Source: Nitrosopumilus zosterae
GTDB lineage: Archaea > Thermoproteota > Nitrososphaeria > Nitrososphaerales > Nitrosopumilaceae
NCBI RefSeq assembly: GCF_025998175.1
Contig: NZ_AP026695.1
Span: 736,038-800,037, forward strand
Direction of reading: 5' to 3'
Length of the DNA stretch: 64,000 bases
How positions within the stretch are numbered: the stretch's first letter is position 1; each line of letters begins with the position of its first letter. Below, piece by piece: positions 39,454 to 48,151 of this stretch. The position numbers and the translations under genes were made by a program. The notes under the pieces are model-generated. The model made no database searches. It saw nothing but the letters and a program-made list of their open reading frames with translations, and was not told where the DNA came from.

Positions 39454-40386
39454 CTATATCTCCGTATCTTGGTCTAATCTGAGACCTTTGTATCTATTTC
39501 TAATGGTCACTTCTGTCACATTTGAGGCTTCTGCAATGTCTCTTTGAGTCCTGTCCTCACCATTTTTTACACATGAGAGGTACAACGCAGCTGCTGCTAA
39601 TCCCATAGGGTCTTTCCCTGCAGATTCCTCATGATCCCGAGCAATCTGAAGAACTTTAGCTGCATAACGTTTAGTTTTCTCAGAAATATCCAGTTTGCTT
39701 GAAATTCTTGCAATGCATTGAACCGGGTTTACCACAGGCATTTTTAGCTCTAACTCTTGATGTAATATTCTGTAACACCGTGAAATATCTTTTTTCTTTA
39801 TGTTTCCTGCATCTGCAACATCTTTCAGAGTTCTAGGGGTTTCAGTGTCTCTACAAGCTGCATAAAGTGCCGCTGCAATTAAAGCTGAAATTGAACGACC
39901 TCTAACTAGTCCTTTTTCTAATGCTTTTCTGTAAATGTAAGATGCTTTTTCAATTACTGAATCTGAAAGTGATAATTTGTCTTTTAATGTTGATAACTGA
40001 CTTAGCGCTTGTCTGAGATTCTTATCTGCAGATGCATTTACCTTGCTTCTACTATCCCAAGTTCTCAGCCTTTCAATGGTGCTCTTCATGGATGTAGAAA
40101 GAGGTTTCCCAGATGCATCCTTGTTCATTGGACTAATAATTGTGGCGAGTCCTCTATCATGCATTGCAAGTGATGTCGGAGCCCCTGTTCTTGTTGGATC
40201 TGTTCCACCATCTTTTGAAAATGACCTCCATTCAGGTCCAGAATCTTGAAGTGTCTCTGAAATTACAAATCCACATTTGCCACAAAATCTTTCTCCTGTA
40301 ACATCATCTGATAACATGGATTTCTTTCCACAACGTCTGCAGACACTATCTACATTGATAATCTCTAAAACCAAAAATATGACCAA
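39454..40386 (-). CDS. tfb: Transcription initiation factor TFB (copy 2)
   Basis: 310 residues. Zinc ribbon (CRRCGKKS ... CGKCG), B-finger (GPEWRSFSKDGGTDPTRTGA), two cyclin repeats and the C-terminal HTH (IAEASNVTEVTIRNR). TTG start; a shorter start is possible. Stretches of DNA are identical to TFB copy 3 (45846-46766): about 160 bases with two silent changes at 40177-40336, 80 at 40046-40125 and 60 at 39820-39879. It is followed 21 bases later by tbp. Confidence 0.96.
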   Translation of the reverse strand: MVIFLVLEIINVDSVCRRCGKKSMLSDDVTGERFCGKCGFVISETLQDSGPEWRSFSKDGGTDPTRTGAPTSLAMHDRGLATIISPMNKDASGKPLSTSMKSTIERLRTWDSRSKVNASADKNLRQALSQLSTLKDKLSLSDSVIEKASYIYRKALEKGLVRGRSISALIAAALYAACRDTETPRTLKDVADAGNIKKKDISRCYRILHQELELKMPVVNPVQCIARISSKLDISEKTKRYAAKVLQIARDHEESAGKDPMGLAAAALYLSCVKNGEDRTQRDIAEASNVTEVTIRNRYKGLRLDQDTEI

Positions 40387-40630
40387 TATTGTTTACTTTG
40401 TTTCCTATAATAACCGACTTATTTTGCAATTTTTCTTAAAAATCTCTTTTTTGATTCTAAAATAGTATTGAAATTGGACTGATTTTTTATGAGTAATGCG
40501 CCTGGGGTTTGGATTATATCGCTATATTCTAATTATGATCATTTTCATCCCTAGTTTTATAATTTATAGAATTCATGTTGTGTATGTATTACAATAACCT
40601 ACATTAACCCAAATTTTTTACTCAAAACTT

Positions 40631-41551
40631 ATGGTATTATCTGTAAATTTTGTGGTGCTAGGCAAACAAGATATTGCAGCAGAATTTGGGAAAAAAGGAA
40701 CTGTCACTGATCTGTCATTGTATGATAGAAAAGAATCCGATGTTATCAAAACTTGGGTAACTCCAAATGGATTTCCAGAAAAAATTCAGCCACTATTTCA
40801 GGCAATCAATTTGGCCGAATATGTAATCTTTCATGTGGATAAATTAGACAAATTCACTGGAGAGCAAATAATTGCATTAGATTCCTTGAAAAAAGAAAAA
40901 GGAATCTTATCTCATACGTTTGATGTTGATGAATCCAAATTGAATGCAATGATCAAAGGAACTGTTGTTGAAAATTATGCTAAAATTGATCCAGAAAAAA
41001 TCAAAGAAGAAATGGACAAACTGGAACCTGTTTCAAATGACGATCCATCTGAAATGGTGATTGATCATTGTTTTGATGTCAAGGGTGTTGGAACTGTAAT
41101 TTTAGGCAAAGTAACACATGGAAAAATAAAACAATATGCCAACTTGAAATTATATCCTGCTGGAATAAACGTACTGATAAAATCTATTCAAATGCACGAT
41201 GACCCTGTAGAAGAATCTGTCTGTCCTGCTAGGGTAGGGCTTGCAGTAAAGGGCGTAAAACCTGATGAAGTTGGACGAGGAGACGTAATCACTAATGAAG
41301 GAGCAGTAGATGTAAAAACTGAGATTGAACTTAATTTCAAAAAAAATCCCTTTTACAAAAATGATATTTCAGAAAATCAAGGATGTTTAGTAAATGTTGG
41401 TTTGCAAATTAAAGCTGCAAAATTCATGTCTCTTTCCCCTCTAAAATTAACATTTGAAAAACCAATTGCCTGTAAAAAAGGCCAAATCGCAGTAATTCTA
41501 AAACCCGAATCTCCTACGATTAGAATTCTTGGAAGCGGAATTATCCAATAG
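40631..41551 (+). CDS. Degenerate EF-Tu/SelB-like protein lacking the GTPase P-loop
   Basis: 306 residues. The N-terminal ~115 residues resemble a translation-factor G domain in secondary structure (VNFVVLGKQDIAAEFGKKGT, LFQAINLAEYVIFHVDKL) but lack GxxxxGKS/T, DxxG and NKxD. The central domain (PSEMVIDHCFDVKGVGTVIL, GKVTHGKIKQYANLKLYPAG) is the EF-Tu domain 2, followed by a domain-3-like part. Archaea have SelB-like proteins with lost or kept GTPase. Probably a ribosome- or tRNA-associated factor without GTP hydrolysis. Divergent from TFB copy 2. Confidence 0.75.
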   Translation: MVLSVNFVVLGKQDIAAEFGKKGTVTDLSLYDRKESDVIKTWVTPNGFPEKIQPLFQAINLAEYVIFHVDKLDKFTGEQIIALDSLKKEKGILSHTFDVDESKLNAMIKGTVVENYAKIDPEKIKEEMDKLEPVSNDDPSEMVIDHCFDVKGVGTVILGKVTHGKIKQYANLKLYPAGINVLIKSIQMHDDPVEESVCPARVGLAVKGVKPDEVGRGDVITNEGAVDVKTEIELNFKKNPFYKNDISENQGCLVNVGLQIKAAKFMSLSPLKLTFEKPIACKKGQIAVILKPESPTIRILGSGIIQ

Positions 41552-41585
41552 ACTGATTTAATTAAATCAAAAACAATTATTCGTT

Positions 41586-42116
41586 ATGCGCGGATTGATG
41601 ATGGGTAGGTTTCAACCTTTTCATTTGGGACATTTGGATTTAGCAACACGAATTCTTGATGAGTGTGATGAAGTAATTATTGCAATCACTAGTTCTCAGT
41701 TTAATTATTTGGAAAAAGATCCTTTTACTGCAGGTGAACGAATTGAGATGATTCATAATTCCCTAAAAGAGGCATCTTTGGATTTATCCAGATGTTTTGT
41801 TGTATCTATAGAAAACCAATTCAATGTGGCAACTTGGGCATCATATCTGAAATCTGCATTGCCACATTTTGATAAAGTGTTTAGTGGGAACAATTATGTT
41901 TCAATGATCCTTGCAGATTCTGGTATTGAGGTTATGGAACCTATGTTTTTAGATAGAACTCTGTACAATGCAACAAAAATTCGCTCAATGATTGTTTCTG
42001 GTGAAAATTGGAAAGATTCTGTCCCAAACGCTGTTTATGAATTACTTACAAAAATTAATGCTAAAAATAGACTGACAGTAATTTCTAAATCGGACACAAA
42101 TCCTACTAAACATTAA
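41586..42116 (+). CDS. nadM: Nicotinamide-nucleotide adenylyltransferase, archaeal type
   Basis: 176 residues. GRFQPFHLGHLDLA is the HxGH nucleotidyltransferase motif; EKDPFTAGERIEMI and NATKIRSMI (ISSTxxR-like site) are typical of the archaeal NadM family. It makes NAD or deamido-NAD from the mononucleotide and ATP. Its stop overlaps the start of a zinc-ribbon gene (TAATG). Confidence 0.94.
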   Translation: MRGLMMGRFQPFHLGHLDLATRILDECDEVIIAITSSQFNYLEKDPFTAGERIEMIHNSLKEASLDLSRCFVVSIENQFNVATWASYLKSALPHFDKVFSGNNYVSMILADSGIEVMEPMFLDRTLYNATKIRSMIVSGENWKDSVPNAVYELLTKINAKNRLTVISKSDTNPTKH

Positions 42117-42235
42117 TGGAACCTATACGTGCCTGTCCTATTTGTCCTAAATGTGGTTCAAAGAGATTTGTCAGGTTGATTGCTGAAAAAGTCACTGTGA
42201 AGTGTCGCTCCTGTAACAAAATAATTGAAATCTAA
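42116..42235 (+). CDS. Small zinc-ribbon protein, 39 residues
   Basis: ACPICPKCGSKRFV ... VKCRSCNKIIEI: two CxxC knuckles (C10/C13 and C30/C33) in rubredoxin-like spacing, with an extra C7. It begins in the nadM stop codon, so it is coupled to NAD synthesis genes. A nucleic-acid or protein-binding ribbon; the role is unknown. Confidence 0.7.
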   Translation: MEPIRACPICPKCGSKRFVRLIAEKVTVKCRSCNKIIEI

Positions 42236-42495
42236 ATTTCATAGTTAATTAAATTGAGTTTGCTAATTTTAGACTACGATCAGATATTGACACTACAGAA
42301 TCAAATTTTTATTAATTATGACCTCTACAACGAAAAATGTCATCTGTTTTTATTCTAATTCTTAATCGATTTTTTGAATATCATGAATTTTGGATGAACT
42401 TAAACACCTTCTAAAGAATCTAAAAATATCATAAAATCCCCATCTGTACTTTTTAAAAAATAAAAATAAAAATAAACGATTATTCTAGATTAGAC

Positions 42496-42819
42496 TCAAT
42501 CTCTTCTTTTTTCATGAATGTTGTCTGTTGATGATGAGTCATAAGAAATCCCTGTTTGCTCATATGAGAAATGGTTTCTCTGATTAGTTCTCTCTTCTAA
42601 TATCTCAGAACTATTTGAATCATAGTAATCTGTGATTTGATTAGAAGTAACTGGACTGCCTGTAACAAAATGAATCTTTACTAGAGATTCTTTGTCTATG
42701 TATTCTGGATTTTCATGACCGTCTATCCCATAAGCAAAAGTGTTTTCCAGCATTATTGGGACGTTTAGCAGTAAAATGCTTAACAAAGAAAACATTCCAA
42801 AAAGAGCCACTTTCTTCAT
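42496..42819 (-). CDS. Secreted small protein, hypothetical
   Basis: 107 residues from the ATG at 42819, which begins a signal peptide (MKKVALFGMFSLLSILLLNV). An upstream start at 42909 would add 30 basic residues and hide the signal, so it is less likely. The mature part is hydrophilic, rich in N, S and E with no cysteine. Exported, function unknown. Confidence 0.55.
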   Translation of the reverse strand: MKKVALFGMFSLLSILLLNVPIMLENTFAYGIDGHENPEYIDKESLVKIHFVTGSPVTSNQITDYYDSNSSEILEERTNQRNHFSYEQTGISYDSSSTDNIHEKRRD

Positions 42820-43198
42820 GGTGTAAAGTTTTGGTCTTTCTACTTCATACTCAATACCAACACATGTTTTTTGTTTTTTGGTTTTGTTCTGATTTTGGTA
42901 ATTATACATTATTGAGACAACAAAAATAATTCACTTAAATTTCTGTTTGTTTTGTAATTACAAACAATAATCATAGATACAAAAATCATAATAATTTCAA
43001 ATCCATTTGAAAAACATACAATATGCAACTGTAAATTATTATTTTTTAATTTTTTTATAATATCTTGTACTGATTATTGAAATTCATTCTTCAATAATTT
43101 CTCATGTTGCTTTGCACAGTATCTAATGTCTCATATAATGTGTGTAATTTTACTACACACAACTAGTTATACTCATACCTTAATAAAAAAGAATTATC
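42820..43198. other. Long intergenic region
   Basis: About 380 bases, very AT-rich, with no convincing frame. A six-base inverted repeat (gtgtgt 43140-43145, acacac 43155-43160, nine-base loop) sits 40 bases before a 23-codon frame and could be an operator. Nothing else recognised. Confidence 0.4.
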
Positions 43199-43270
43199 AT
43201 GCATAGTGAGAAAATTCTCGAACATTTAGGATTGGAAAACGACTCAGACCTTGATGAATTTGATTGTTAG
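43199..43270 (+). CDS. Possible acidic micro-protein, 23 residues
   Basis: ATG frame encoding a leucine-rich helix then DSDLDEFDC. Resembles the 36-residue frame at 38753 in its acidic DEF-C end. It is short enough to be chance. Confidence 0.2.
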   Translation: MHSEKILEHLGLENDSDLDEFDC

Positions 43271-43389
43271 TCGATTCTACTATGTCTCATTTTCTAATAT
43301 ATTCGATCCAAATTCATAAATCTTATAATTTTGGTATAATAATACTATGATTTGATTTAGTTAATATTTGCAGTATTCTTGAAAAAATC

Positions 43390-44388
43390 ATGGCAAAAAC
43401 ATGGAAGGATAACGAAATCAGCCTTGATCCAATAAAAGATCAAACGATCGCTGTAATTGGTTATGGAATCCAAGGTGACGCACAAGCTAACAACATGAAA
43501 GACTCTGGTCTGAATGTAATTATTGGTCTTAAGGAAGGTGGTAACAGCTGGAAAAAGGCAGAAGCTGATGGTCATAAAGTAATGTCTGTTGCAGAAGCAA
43601 CAAAACAAGGTGACATTATTCACATATTGATTCCAGATATGATTCAAGGTCAGGTATACAAGGATGAAATCGGTCCAAATCTTTCTGAAGGAAAAGCATT
43701 GTCATTTTCTCATGCAGCTGCAATCTATTGGAAATGGATTGAAGCACCAAATAATGTTGATCTAATTATGGTCGCTCCAAAAGGACCTGGTTCTAAAGTT
43801 AGAGAAACCTATCTTGATAATTTTGGAACTCCTGCAATTGTTGCAGTTGAACAAGATTTTACAGGAAAAGCTTGGGATAGAACATTAGGAATTGCAAAGG
43901 CAATAGGTAGTGCAAGAGCTGGATTAATCAAAACTGCTTTCAAAGAGGAAGTAGAAACTGATTGGTTTGGTGAACAAGCAGACCTTTGTGGTGGTGCAGC
44001 TTCTATGGTGACAAATGCATTTGAGACTCTTGTTGAAGCAGGATATCAACCTGAAATTGCATACTTTGAAGTTTTACATGAACTCAAACTCATTGTAGAT
44101 ATGATTCAGAGATATGGAATCAATGGCATGTGGAGACGTGTAAGTGAAACCGCTAGATATGGCGGTTTAACACGTGGACCAATGGTGATGGATTCTGCAA
44201 ATAAATCCAACATGAAAAAAGTTCTTACCATGATTCAAGATGGAACATTCAACAACGAGTGGATTTCTGAGTACCAGAAAAATGGTAAAGATGCATTTGA
44301 CAAATACATGAAACAATATGACGAACACCAAATTGAAAAAGTTGGTAAAGAAATGCGTAAAATGATGTGGCCTGATTCCACAGAATAA
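43390..44388 (+). CDS. ilvC: Ketol-acid reductoisomerase
   Basis: 332 residues, class I short form. NADPH site VIGYGIQGDAQANNMKDSG, catalytic residues in VMVAPKGPGSKVRETY and DLCGGAASMV, EAGYQPEIAYFEVLHELKLI. It makes dihydroxy acids for valine and isoleucine synthesis. It stands alone here; the acetolactate synthase genes are outside the window. Confidence 0.97.
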   Translation: MAKTWKDNEISLDPIKDQTIAVIGYGIQGDAQANNMKDSGLNVIIGLKEGGNSWKKAEADGHKVMSVAEATKQGDIIHILIPDMIQGQVYKDEIGPNLSEGKALSFSHAAAIYWKWIEAPNNVDLIMVAPKGPGSKVRETYLDNFGTPAIVAVEQDFTGKAWDRTLGIAKAIGSARAGLIKTAFKEEVETDWFGEQADLCGGAASMVTNAFETLVEAGYQPEIAYFEVLHELKLIVDMIQRYGINGMWRRVSETARYGGLTRGPMVMDSANKSNMKKVLTMIQDGTFNNEWISEYQKNGKDAFDKYMKQYDEHQIEKVGKEMRKMMWPDSTE

Positions 44389-44397
44389 TCTTTTTTC

Positions 44398-44820
44398 TTA
44401 TATTTTTCTTAATTTAGACACGCCTGTTGTGATGTGATTGATAATTGTCGGTAATGGTGTACCTGGACCAAAAACGTGGTCGACTCCTGCTTTGATCAAA
44501 TCTTTATGGTCTATGTCTGGTATGACTCCGCCACCTACTATGAGAACATCGTTAATTCCTTTCTTTTTTAATGCCTTGACAACTCTTGGAAAAAGAGTTC
44601 CATGTGCACCATTTAACAAACTCATTGCTACGGCATCCACATCTTCATCTTCTGCAATTTGTGCAATTCTTTCTGGTGTTGCAAAAAGCCCTGAATAGAT
44701 AACTTCCATCCCTGCATCTCTGAATGCCCTACAAAGTACTAGCGCACCTCTATCGTGACCGTCAAGCCCTAATTTGGCAACTAATATCTTGATACTTCGT
44801 GTTGCAACTTTTTGCTTCAT
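44398..44820 (-). CDS. Methylmalonyl-CoA mutase small subunit (B12-binding)
   Basis: 140 residues, a free-standing cobalamin domain. KLGLDGHDRGA carries the DxHxxG lower-ligand motif, with SLLNGAHG and VFGPGTP completing the site. It pairs with the separate large subunit encoded at 52021-53622. In thaumarchaea it interconverts methylmalonyl-CoA and succinyl-CoA in the 3HP/4HB cycle. It converges on ilvC with ten bases between. Confidence 0.95.
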   Translation of the reverse strand: MKQKVATRSIKILVAKLGLDGHDRGALVLCRAFRDAGMEVIYSGLFATPERIAQIAEDEDVDAVAMSLLNGAHGTLFPRVVKALKKKGINDVLIVGGGVIPDIDHKDLIKAGVDHVFGPGTPLPTIINHITTGVSKLRKI

Positions 44821-44948
44821 GATTATTGCTATATTTTGTGTGTTTTAAAGGGTTTATTTGATTTTCGTAAATCTATTTTTTTGCTATAGCGCTCTAATCT
44901 CTTCAAATATATTGATTCAAAACTTAGAATGTTCCAGTAATAATAGAT

Positions 44949-45212
44949 ATGACTGAAGACGTATGTGATTTTTGTAAGGGAATTGGCTCTTCTGGACCAA
45001 ATGTTTGTGTCTATTGCAATGGGACTGGAGAATGGAATAATGCAGCACAAGCATATGTGAAAAATCATATTTGTCAATGCATTGTACTTGATAGAAAATT
45101 CTGCCCTGTATGTAACAAAGCATGTCATCATGATACCTCGTTGAATCCTAAACAAAAAATTGATCCTGGTTATGGCGGCATGTCAAGTCGTGAAATTACA
45201 GTAATTGCCTAA
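44949..45212 (+). CDS. DnaJ-type zinc-finger protein
   Basis: 87 residues with CDFCKGIGSSGPNVCVYCNG, the CxxC-G-x-G repeat of DnaJ, followed by CQC and CPVCNKACHHD. At least four CxxC/CxC pairs could bind two zincs. There is no J domain or substrate-binding domain. It could be a redox or assembly factor. Confidence 0.72.
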   Translation: MTEDVCDFCKGIGSSGPNVCVYCNGTGEWNNAAQAYVKNHICQCIVLDRKFCPVCNKACHHDTSLNPKQKIDPGYGGMSSREITVIA

Positions 45213-45288
45213 TTGGTATCTTTTTTAGATAAATTCCTTTTTTGGAAAAATAGTCACGGTTCTTATAGTTGAGAAAATTCAGTATAAT

Positions 45289-45417
45289 ATGTCCGAAGAT
45301 AGAAAGATGTACAAATGTACATGTTCTGACTGTGGCAAAGATTCTGAAGTTCCTTTTGAACCAAAAGCGGACAGACCAGTTTATTGCCGAGAATGTTTAC
45401 CCAAACATCGCAATTGA
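45289..45417 (+). CDS. Small CxxC zinc-binding protein, 42 residues
   Basis: CTCSDCGKDSEVPFEPKA then VYCRECLPKH: a CxCxxC and CxxC pattern known from the CxxC-x(n)-CxxC family found in Archaea and related to cold-shock-type small proteins. Basic C-terminus. Independent gene between the DnaJ-type protein and alba. Confidence 0.7.
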   Translation: MSEDRKMYKCTCSDCGKDSEVPFEPKADRPVYCRECLPKHRN

Positions 45418-45549
45418 TGATTTTAGGCTAGTTTTGTTTAATTAATTTTGAACTAAATTATTTCCAAAATATACTCAAAATCTTTTTTCTTTTTTTGATG
45501 ATTTCCTAGCATATACTCAGTTTAAATTATGCGTCAATACGATTGCAAT

Positions 45550-45840
45550 ATGTCAAACAACTCTAAAGATACAATTTTCATTGGGAAAAAACCCTTGATG
45601 ACTTATGTTACATCAGCAATTATTCAATTAGCTACCATGCCTTTAATTACAATTAAAGCCAGAGGAATGACTATTGCACATGCAGTAGATGTTGCACAAA
45701 TAGTGTTGAAAAAAACAAAGCCTGCTTTTGTAATCGGGAACATAAAAATTGGTTCAGAATCACTTGTTTCTCAAGATGGCAGACACCGTGATGTTTCTTC
45801 AATTGAGATTTCTCTAAAAAGGGCAGAAGCATCAAGGTAG
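45550..45840 (+). CDS. albA: Alba DNA/RNA-binding chromatin protein
   Basis: 96 residues from ATG 45550; an in-frame ATG at 45529 would add seven residues. tttaaatta at 45521-45529 has the position of a TATA box for a leaderless start at 45550. FIGKKPLMTYVTSAI, ITIKARGMTIAHAVDVAQI and IGSESL are Alba motifs. It coats DNA and RNA and shapes chromatin. The TFB copy 3 gene follows five bases after its stop. Confidence 0.94.
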   Translation: MSNNSKDTIFIGKKPLMTYVTSAIIQLATMPLITIKARGMTIAHAVDVAQIVLKKTKPAFVIGNIKIGSESLVSQDGRHRDVSSIEISLKRAEASR

Positions 45841-45845
45841 TTTCA

Positions 45846-46766
45846 ATGGTAACAGCAAATCAAAATTCTCTTTGTTTACGTTGTGGAAAGAAATCTATGT
45901 TATCAGATGATGTTACAGGAGAAAGATTTTGTGGCAAATGTGGATTTGTAATTTCAGAGACACTTCAAGATTCTGGACCTGAATGGAGGTCATTTTCAAA
46001 AGATGGCGGAACAGATCCAACAAGAACAGGGGCTCCGTCTTCACTGATGATTCATGATATGGGATTGTCCACAGTTATTAATCCGATAAACAAGGATGCA
46101 TCTGGGAAACCTCTTTCTACATCCATGAAGAGCACCATTGAAAGGCTGAGAACTTGGGATAGTAGAAGTCAAGTTCACGAGCCTATTGATAGAAATTTGA
46201 GACAAGCTCTTAGTGATTTAAATAAATTAAAAGACAAGGTTGCCATTCCTGCAAATGTTCTTGAAAAAGCATCATATATTTACAGAAAGGCTTTGGAGAA
46301 GAAACTTGTCCGCGGAAGATCTATTGCCGCAATGATTGCAGCGGCACTTTATGCAGCTTGTAGAGACACTGAAACCCCTAGAACTCTGAAAGATATAGCA
46401 GATGCTGCAAATGTCAAACGTAAAGATATTGCGCGCTGCTATCGATTACTACATCATGAGTTAGAGCTAAAAATGCCCGTGGTGGATTCAATCCAGTGCA
46501 TCGCAAGAATTTCAAGCAAACTGGATATTTCTGAGAAAACTAAACGTTATGCAGTTAAAGTGCTAAAGGATGCACAAGAACGCAAAGAATCTGCAGGGAA
46601 AGACCCTATGGGATTGGCTGCAACTGCATTATACCTATCCTGTGTACATAATGGGGTGTCTATCACTCAACGGGATCTTGCAGAAGCTGCTGGCGTCACA
46701 GAGGTTACAATAAGAAATCGATACAAGGGTCTAAAAGCAGACCAAACAACAAAATCTGAAATTTAA
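45846..46766 (+). CDS. tfb: Transcription initiation factor TFB (copy 3)
   Basis: 306 residues with ATG start. Zinc ribbon (CLRCGKKS ... CGKCG), B-finger identical to copy 2 (GPEWRSFSKDGGTDPTRTGA), cyclin repeats and C-terminal HTH (LAEAAGVTEVTIRNR). Probably cotranscribed with alba. Near-identical DNA blocks to copy 2 at 45878-46037, 46089-46168, 46335-46394 and 46503-46554 alternate with diverged segments. Copies may direct different promoter sets. Confidence 0.96.
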   Translation: MVTANQNSLCLRCGKKSMLSDDVTGERFCGKCGFVISETLQDSGPEWRSFSKDGGTDPTRTGAPSSLMIHDMGLSTVINPINKDASGKPLSTSMKSTIERLRTWDSRSQVHEPIDRNLRQALSDLNKLKDKVAIPANVLEKASYIYRKALEKKLVRGRSIAAMIAAALYAACRDTETPRTLKDIADAANVKRKDIARCYRLLHHELELKMPVVDSIQCIARISSKLDISEKTKRYAVKVLKDAQERKESAGKDPMGLAATALYLSCVHNGVSITQRDLAEAAGVTEVTIRNRYKGLKADQTTKSEI

Positions 46767-46857
46767 TTATCTTATATTCCTATTTTCATAAATTTTGTCT
46801 TGCAGTGCACATAACTGTCTACTCACTGATTATATTCAAAAATCACCTATAGTATAT

Positions 46858-47187
46858 ATGCAAATCATAAATCAATTAAAAATCGAGGAACCAGAAAGAA
46901 AAGAAGTTTTTCTTGAAATACTTTCTGACAAATATTGTAGATTGATTCTGGATTCAATAATGAATATTTCAAAATCTGCTATTGAGATATCTCGTGAAAA
47001 AAAGATTCCGCTTAGTACTGTTTATAGAAGAATCCAACAACTTCATGATTCACATATGATTCGTACTTCTGGAATTATCACTGATGAAGGCAAACGACTC
47101 TTTTTGTATAAGAGTAAAATCAAAGAAGTCAATACACGATTCTCTGATGGAGAGATTGCCATGGATGTCGTTTTTAACAAAAACTAG
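46858..47187 (+). CDS. Small winged-helix regulator
   Basis: 109 residues from ATG 46858; a TTG at 46795 would add 21 residues. HTH region (SAIEISREKKIPLSTVYRRI, about 44-63) then HMIRTSGIITDEGKRLFLYK as the wing, as in ArsR/MarR-like or archaeal HTH_5 proteins. Starts about 90 bases after TFB copy 3. It likely regulates gene expression; the ligand is unknown. Confidence 0.7.
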   Translation: MQIINQLKIEEPERKEVFLEILSDKYCRLILDSIMNISKSAIEISREKKIPLSTVYRRIQQLHDSHMIRTSGIITDEGKRLFLYKSKIKEVNTRFSDGEIAMDVVFNKN

Positions 47188-47192
47188 AGTTT

Positions 47193-47780
47193 CTAATAAT
47201 CATGTTCCATGAAATCTTCGCCTAGTTTGATAGTTGCAACAACAGTAGATTCGGTTGTTTGTGATTTCATTCTTGTGTCAGGTAAAAATTCATGAAATAT
47301 TTCTCCCAATAACTGCTCTGTGAATCTTGACCAGTTACTACCTAGTTCATGTTGAATTACAAAATGATGTGATGCTCCCTCTATTCTGTGATCTGATTTC
47401 ATTCCAGACGCACGCATATAGTCTTCTAATGTCTCAATACATCGTTTCAAATCATACCCTCCTTTGATAAATAAAACCGTGTCTTTAATTACAGGTTTTA
47501 TTACATTGATAATTTCATTAATGTCCTTTGAACTCATTTCAGTTCCCAGAATGTCCAGAATTTTTTTCGGTACTGGTATAATGCCTATTTTTTCTGTAAA
47601 TCTGTCCCATCGAATGTATTTCTCTAAAATTTGTCTTGCCATTACATTGTGTGATATATTGCGGTTCATTGCTTCTGCCTCTATCTCTTCAACTAATTTT
47701 ACAGGTAAGCGATAAGTCACACTCCGTGTTTTTTCTTTCTTTGTTGGATGCTGCTGTGACTTTATTGTGTTTGAATCCAA
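47193..47780 (-). CDS. Ribbon-helix-helix DNA-binding protein with unknown C-terminal domain
   Basis: 195 residues. Residues 18-56 (TRSVTYRLPVKLVEEIEAEA, NRNISHNVMARQILEKYIRW) are an RHH/MetJ-Arc-type fold. The remainder has helical sequence and SHHFVIQHELGSNWSRFTEQ, suggesting a ligand- or dimer-forming domain. TTG start. Converges on the winged-helix gene with 5 bases between. Confidence 0.7.
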   Translation of the reverse strand: MDSNTIKSQQHPTKKEKTRSVTYRLPVKLVEEIEAEAMNRNISHNVMARQILEKYIRWDRFTEKIGIIPVPKKILDILGTEMSSKDINEIINVIKPVIKDTVLFIKGGYDLKRCIETLEDYMRASGMKSDHRIEGASHHFVIQHELGSNWSRFTEQLLGEIFHEFLPDTRMKSQTTESTVVATIKLGEDFMEHDY

Positions 47781-47933
47781 TTAACAAAAAACAAGTATTA
47801 AGATCATATAAGTTGGATCTATTGTGCTCAAAACATTTGTTCTCAGCACTGATAATTTAGAATTATCTTATAATCTAATTTGACTTTTGGATGCTGGGAG
47901 ATAACACAAAAAAACTATTTGGTGATTTAAGAC

Positions 47934-48095
47934 ATGGGAAAATACTGTGAAAACTGTGGAAAATATATGAAAATTTCAGAACTTACTCATTGCTCCGATG
48001 AATGCCTACTTTCAGGAATTAAGGACAGTACTTCGCTTTCTGAAAATGGGTTTAATGCTATTTCATGGGATGAAAAATCCGATCCATGGACATAA
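47934..48095 (+). CDS. Small zinc-binding protein, 53 residues
   Basis: MGKYCENCGKYMKISEL, then HCSDECL: CxxC and CxxxC pairs that can coordinate one zinc, followed by an acidic tail ending WDEKSDPWT. Precedes the M1 peptidase by about 55 bases on the same strand. Function unknown. Confidence 0.6.
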   Translation: MGKYCENCGKYMKISELTHCSDECLLSGIKDSTSLSENGFNAISWDEKSDPWT

Positions 48096-48151
48096 TACCT
48101 GAAAATTAAAAATGGAAAATCTACTTAAAGCGTAAATAAATTACCTCAGAC

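Noticed and set aside
43140-43160. Six-base inverted repeat as a CRISPR or attachment site
   Set aside because: Only one copy exists, so it is at most an operator or weak hairpin.
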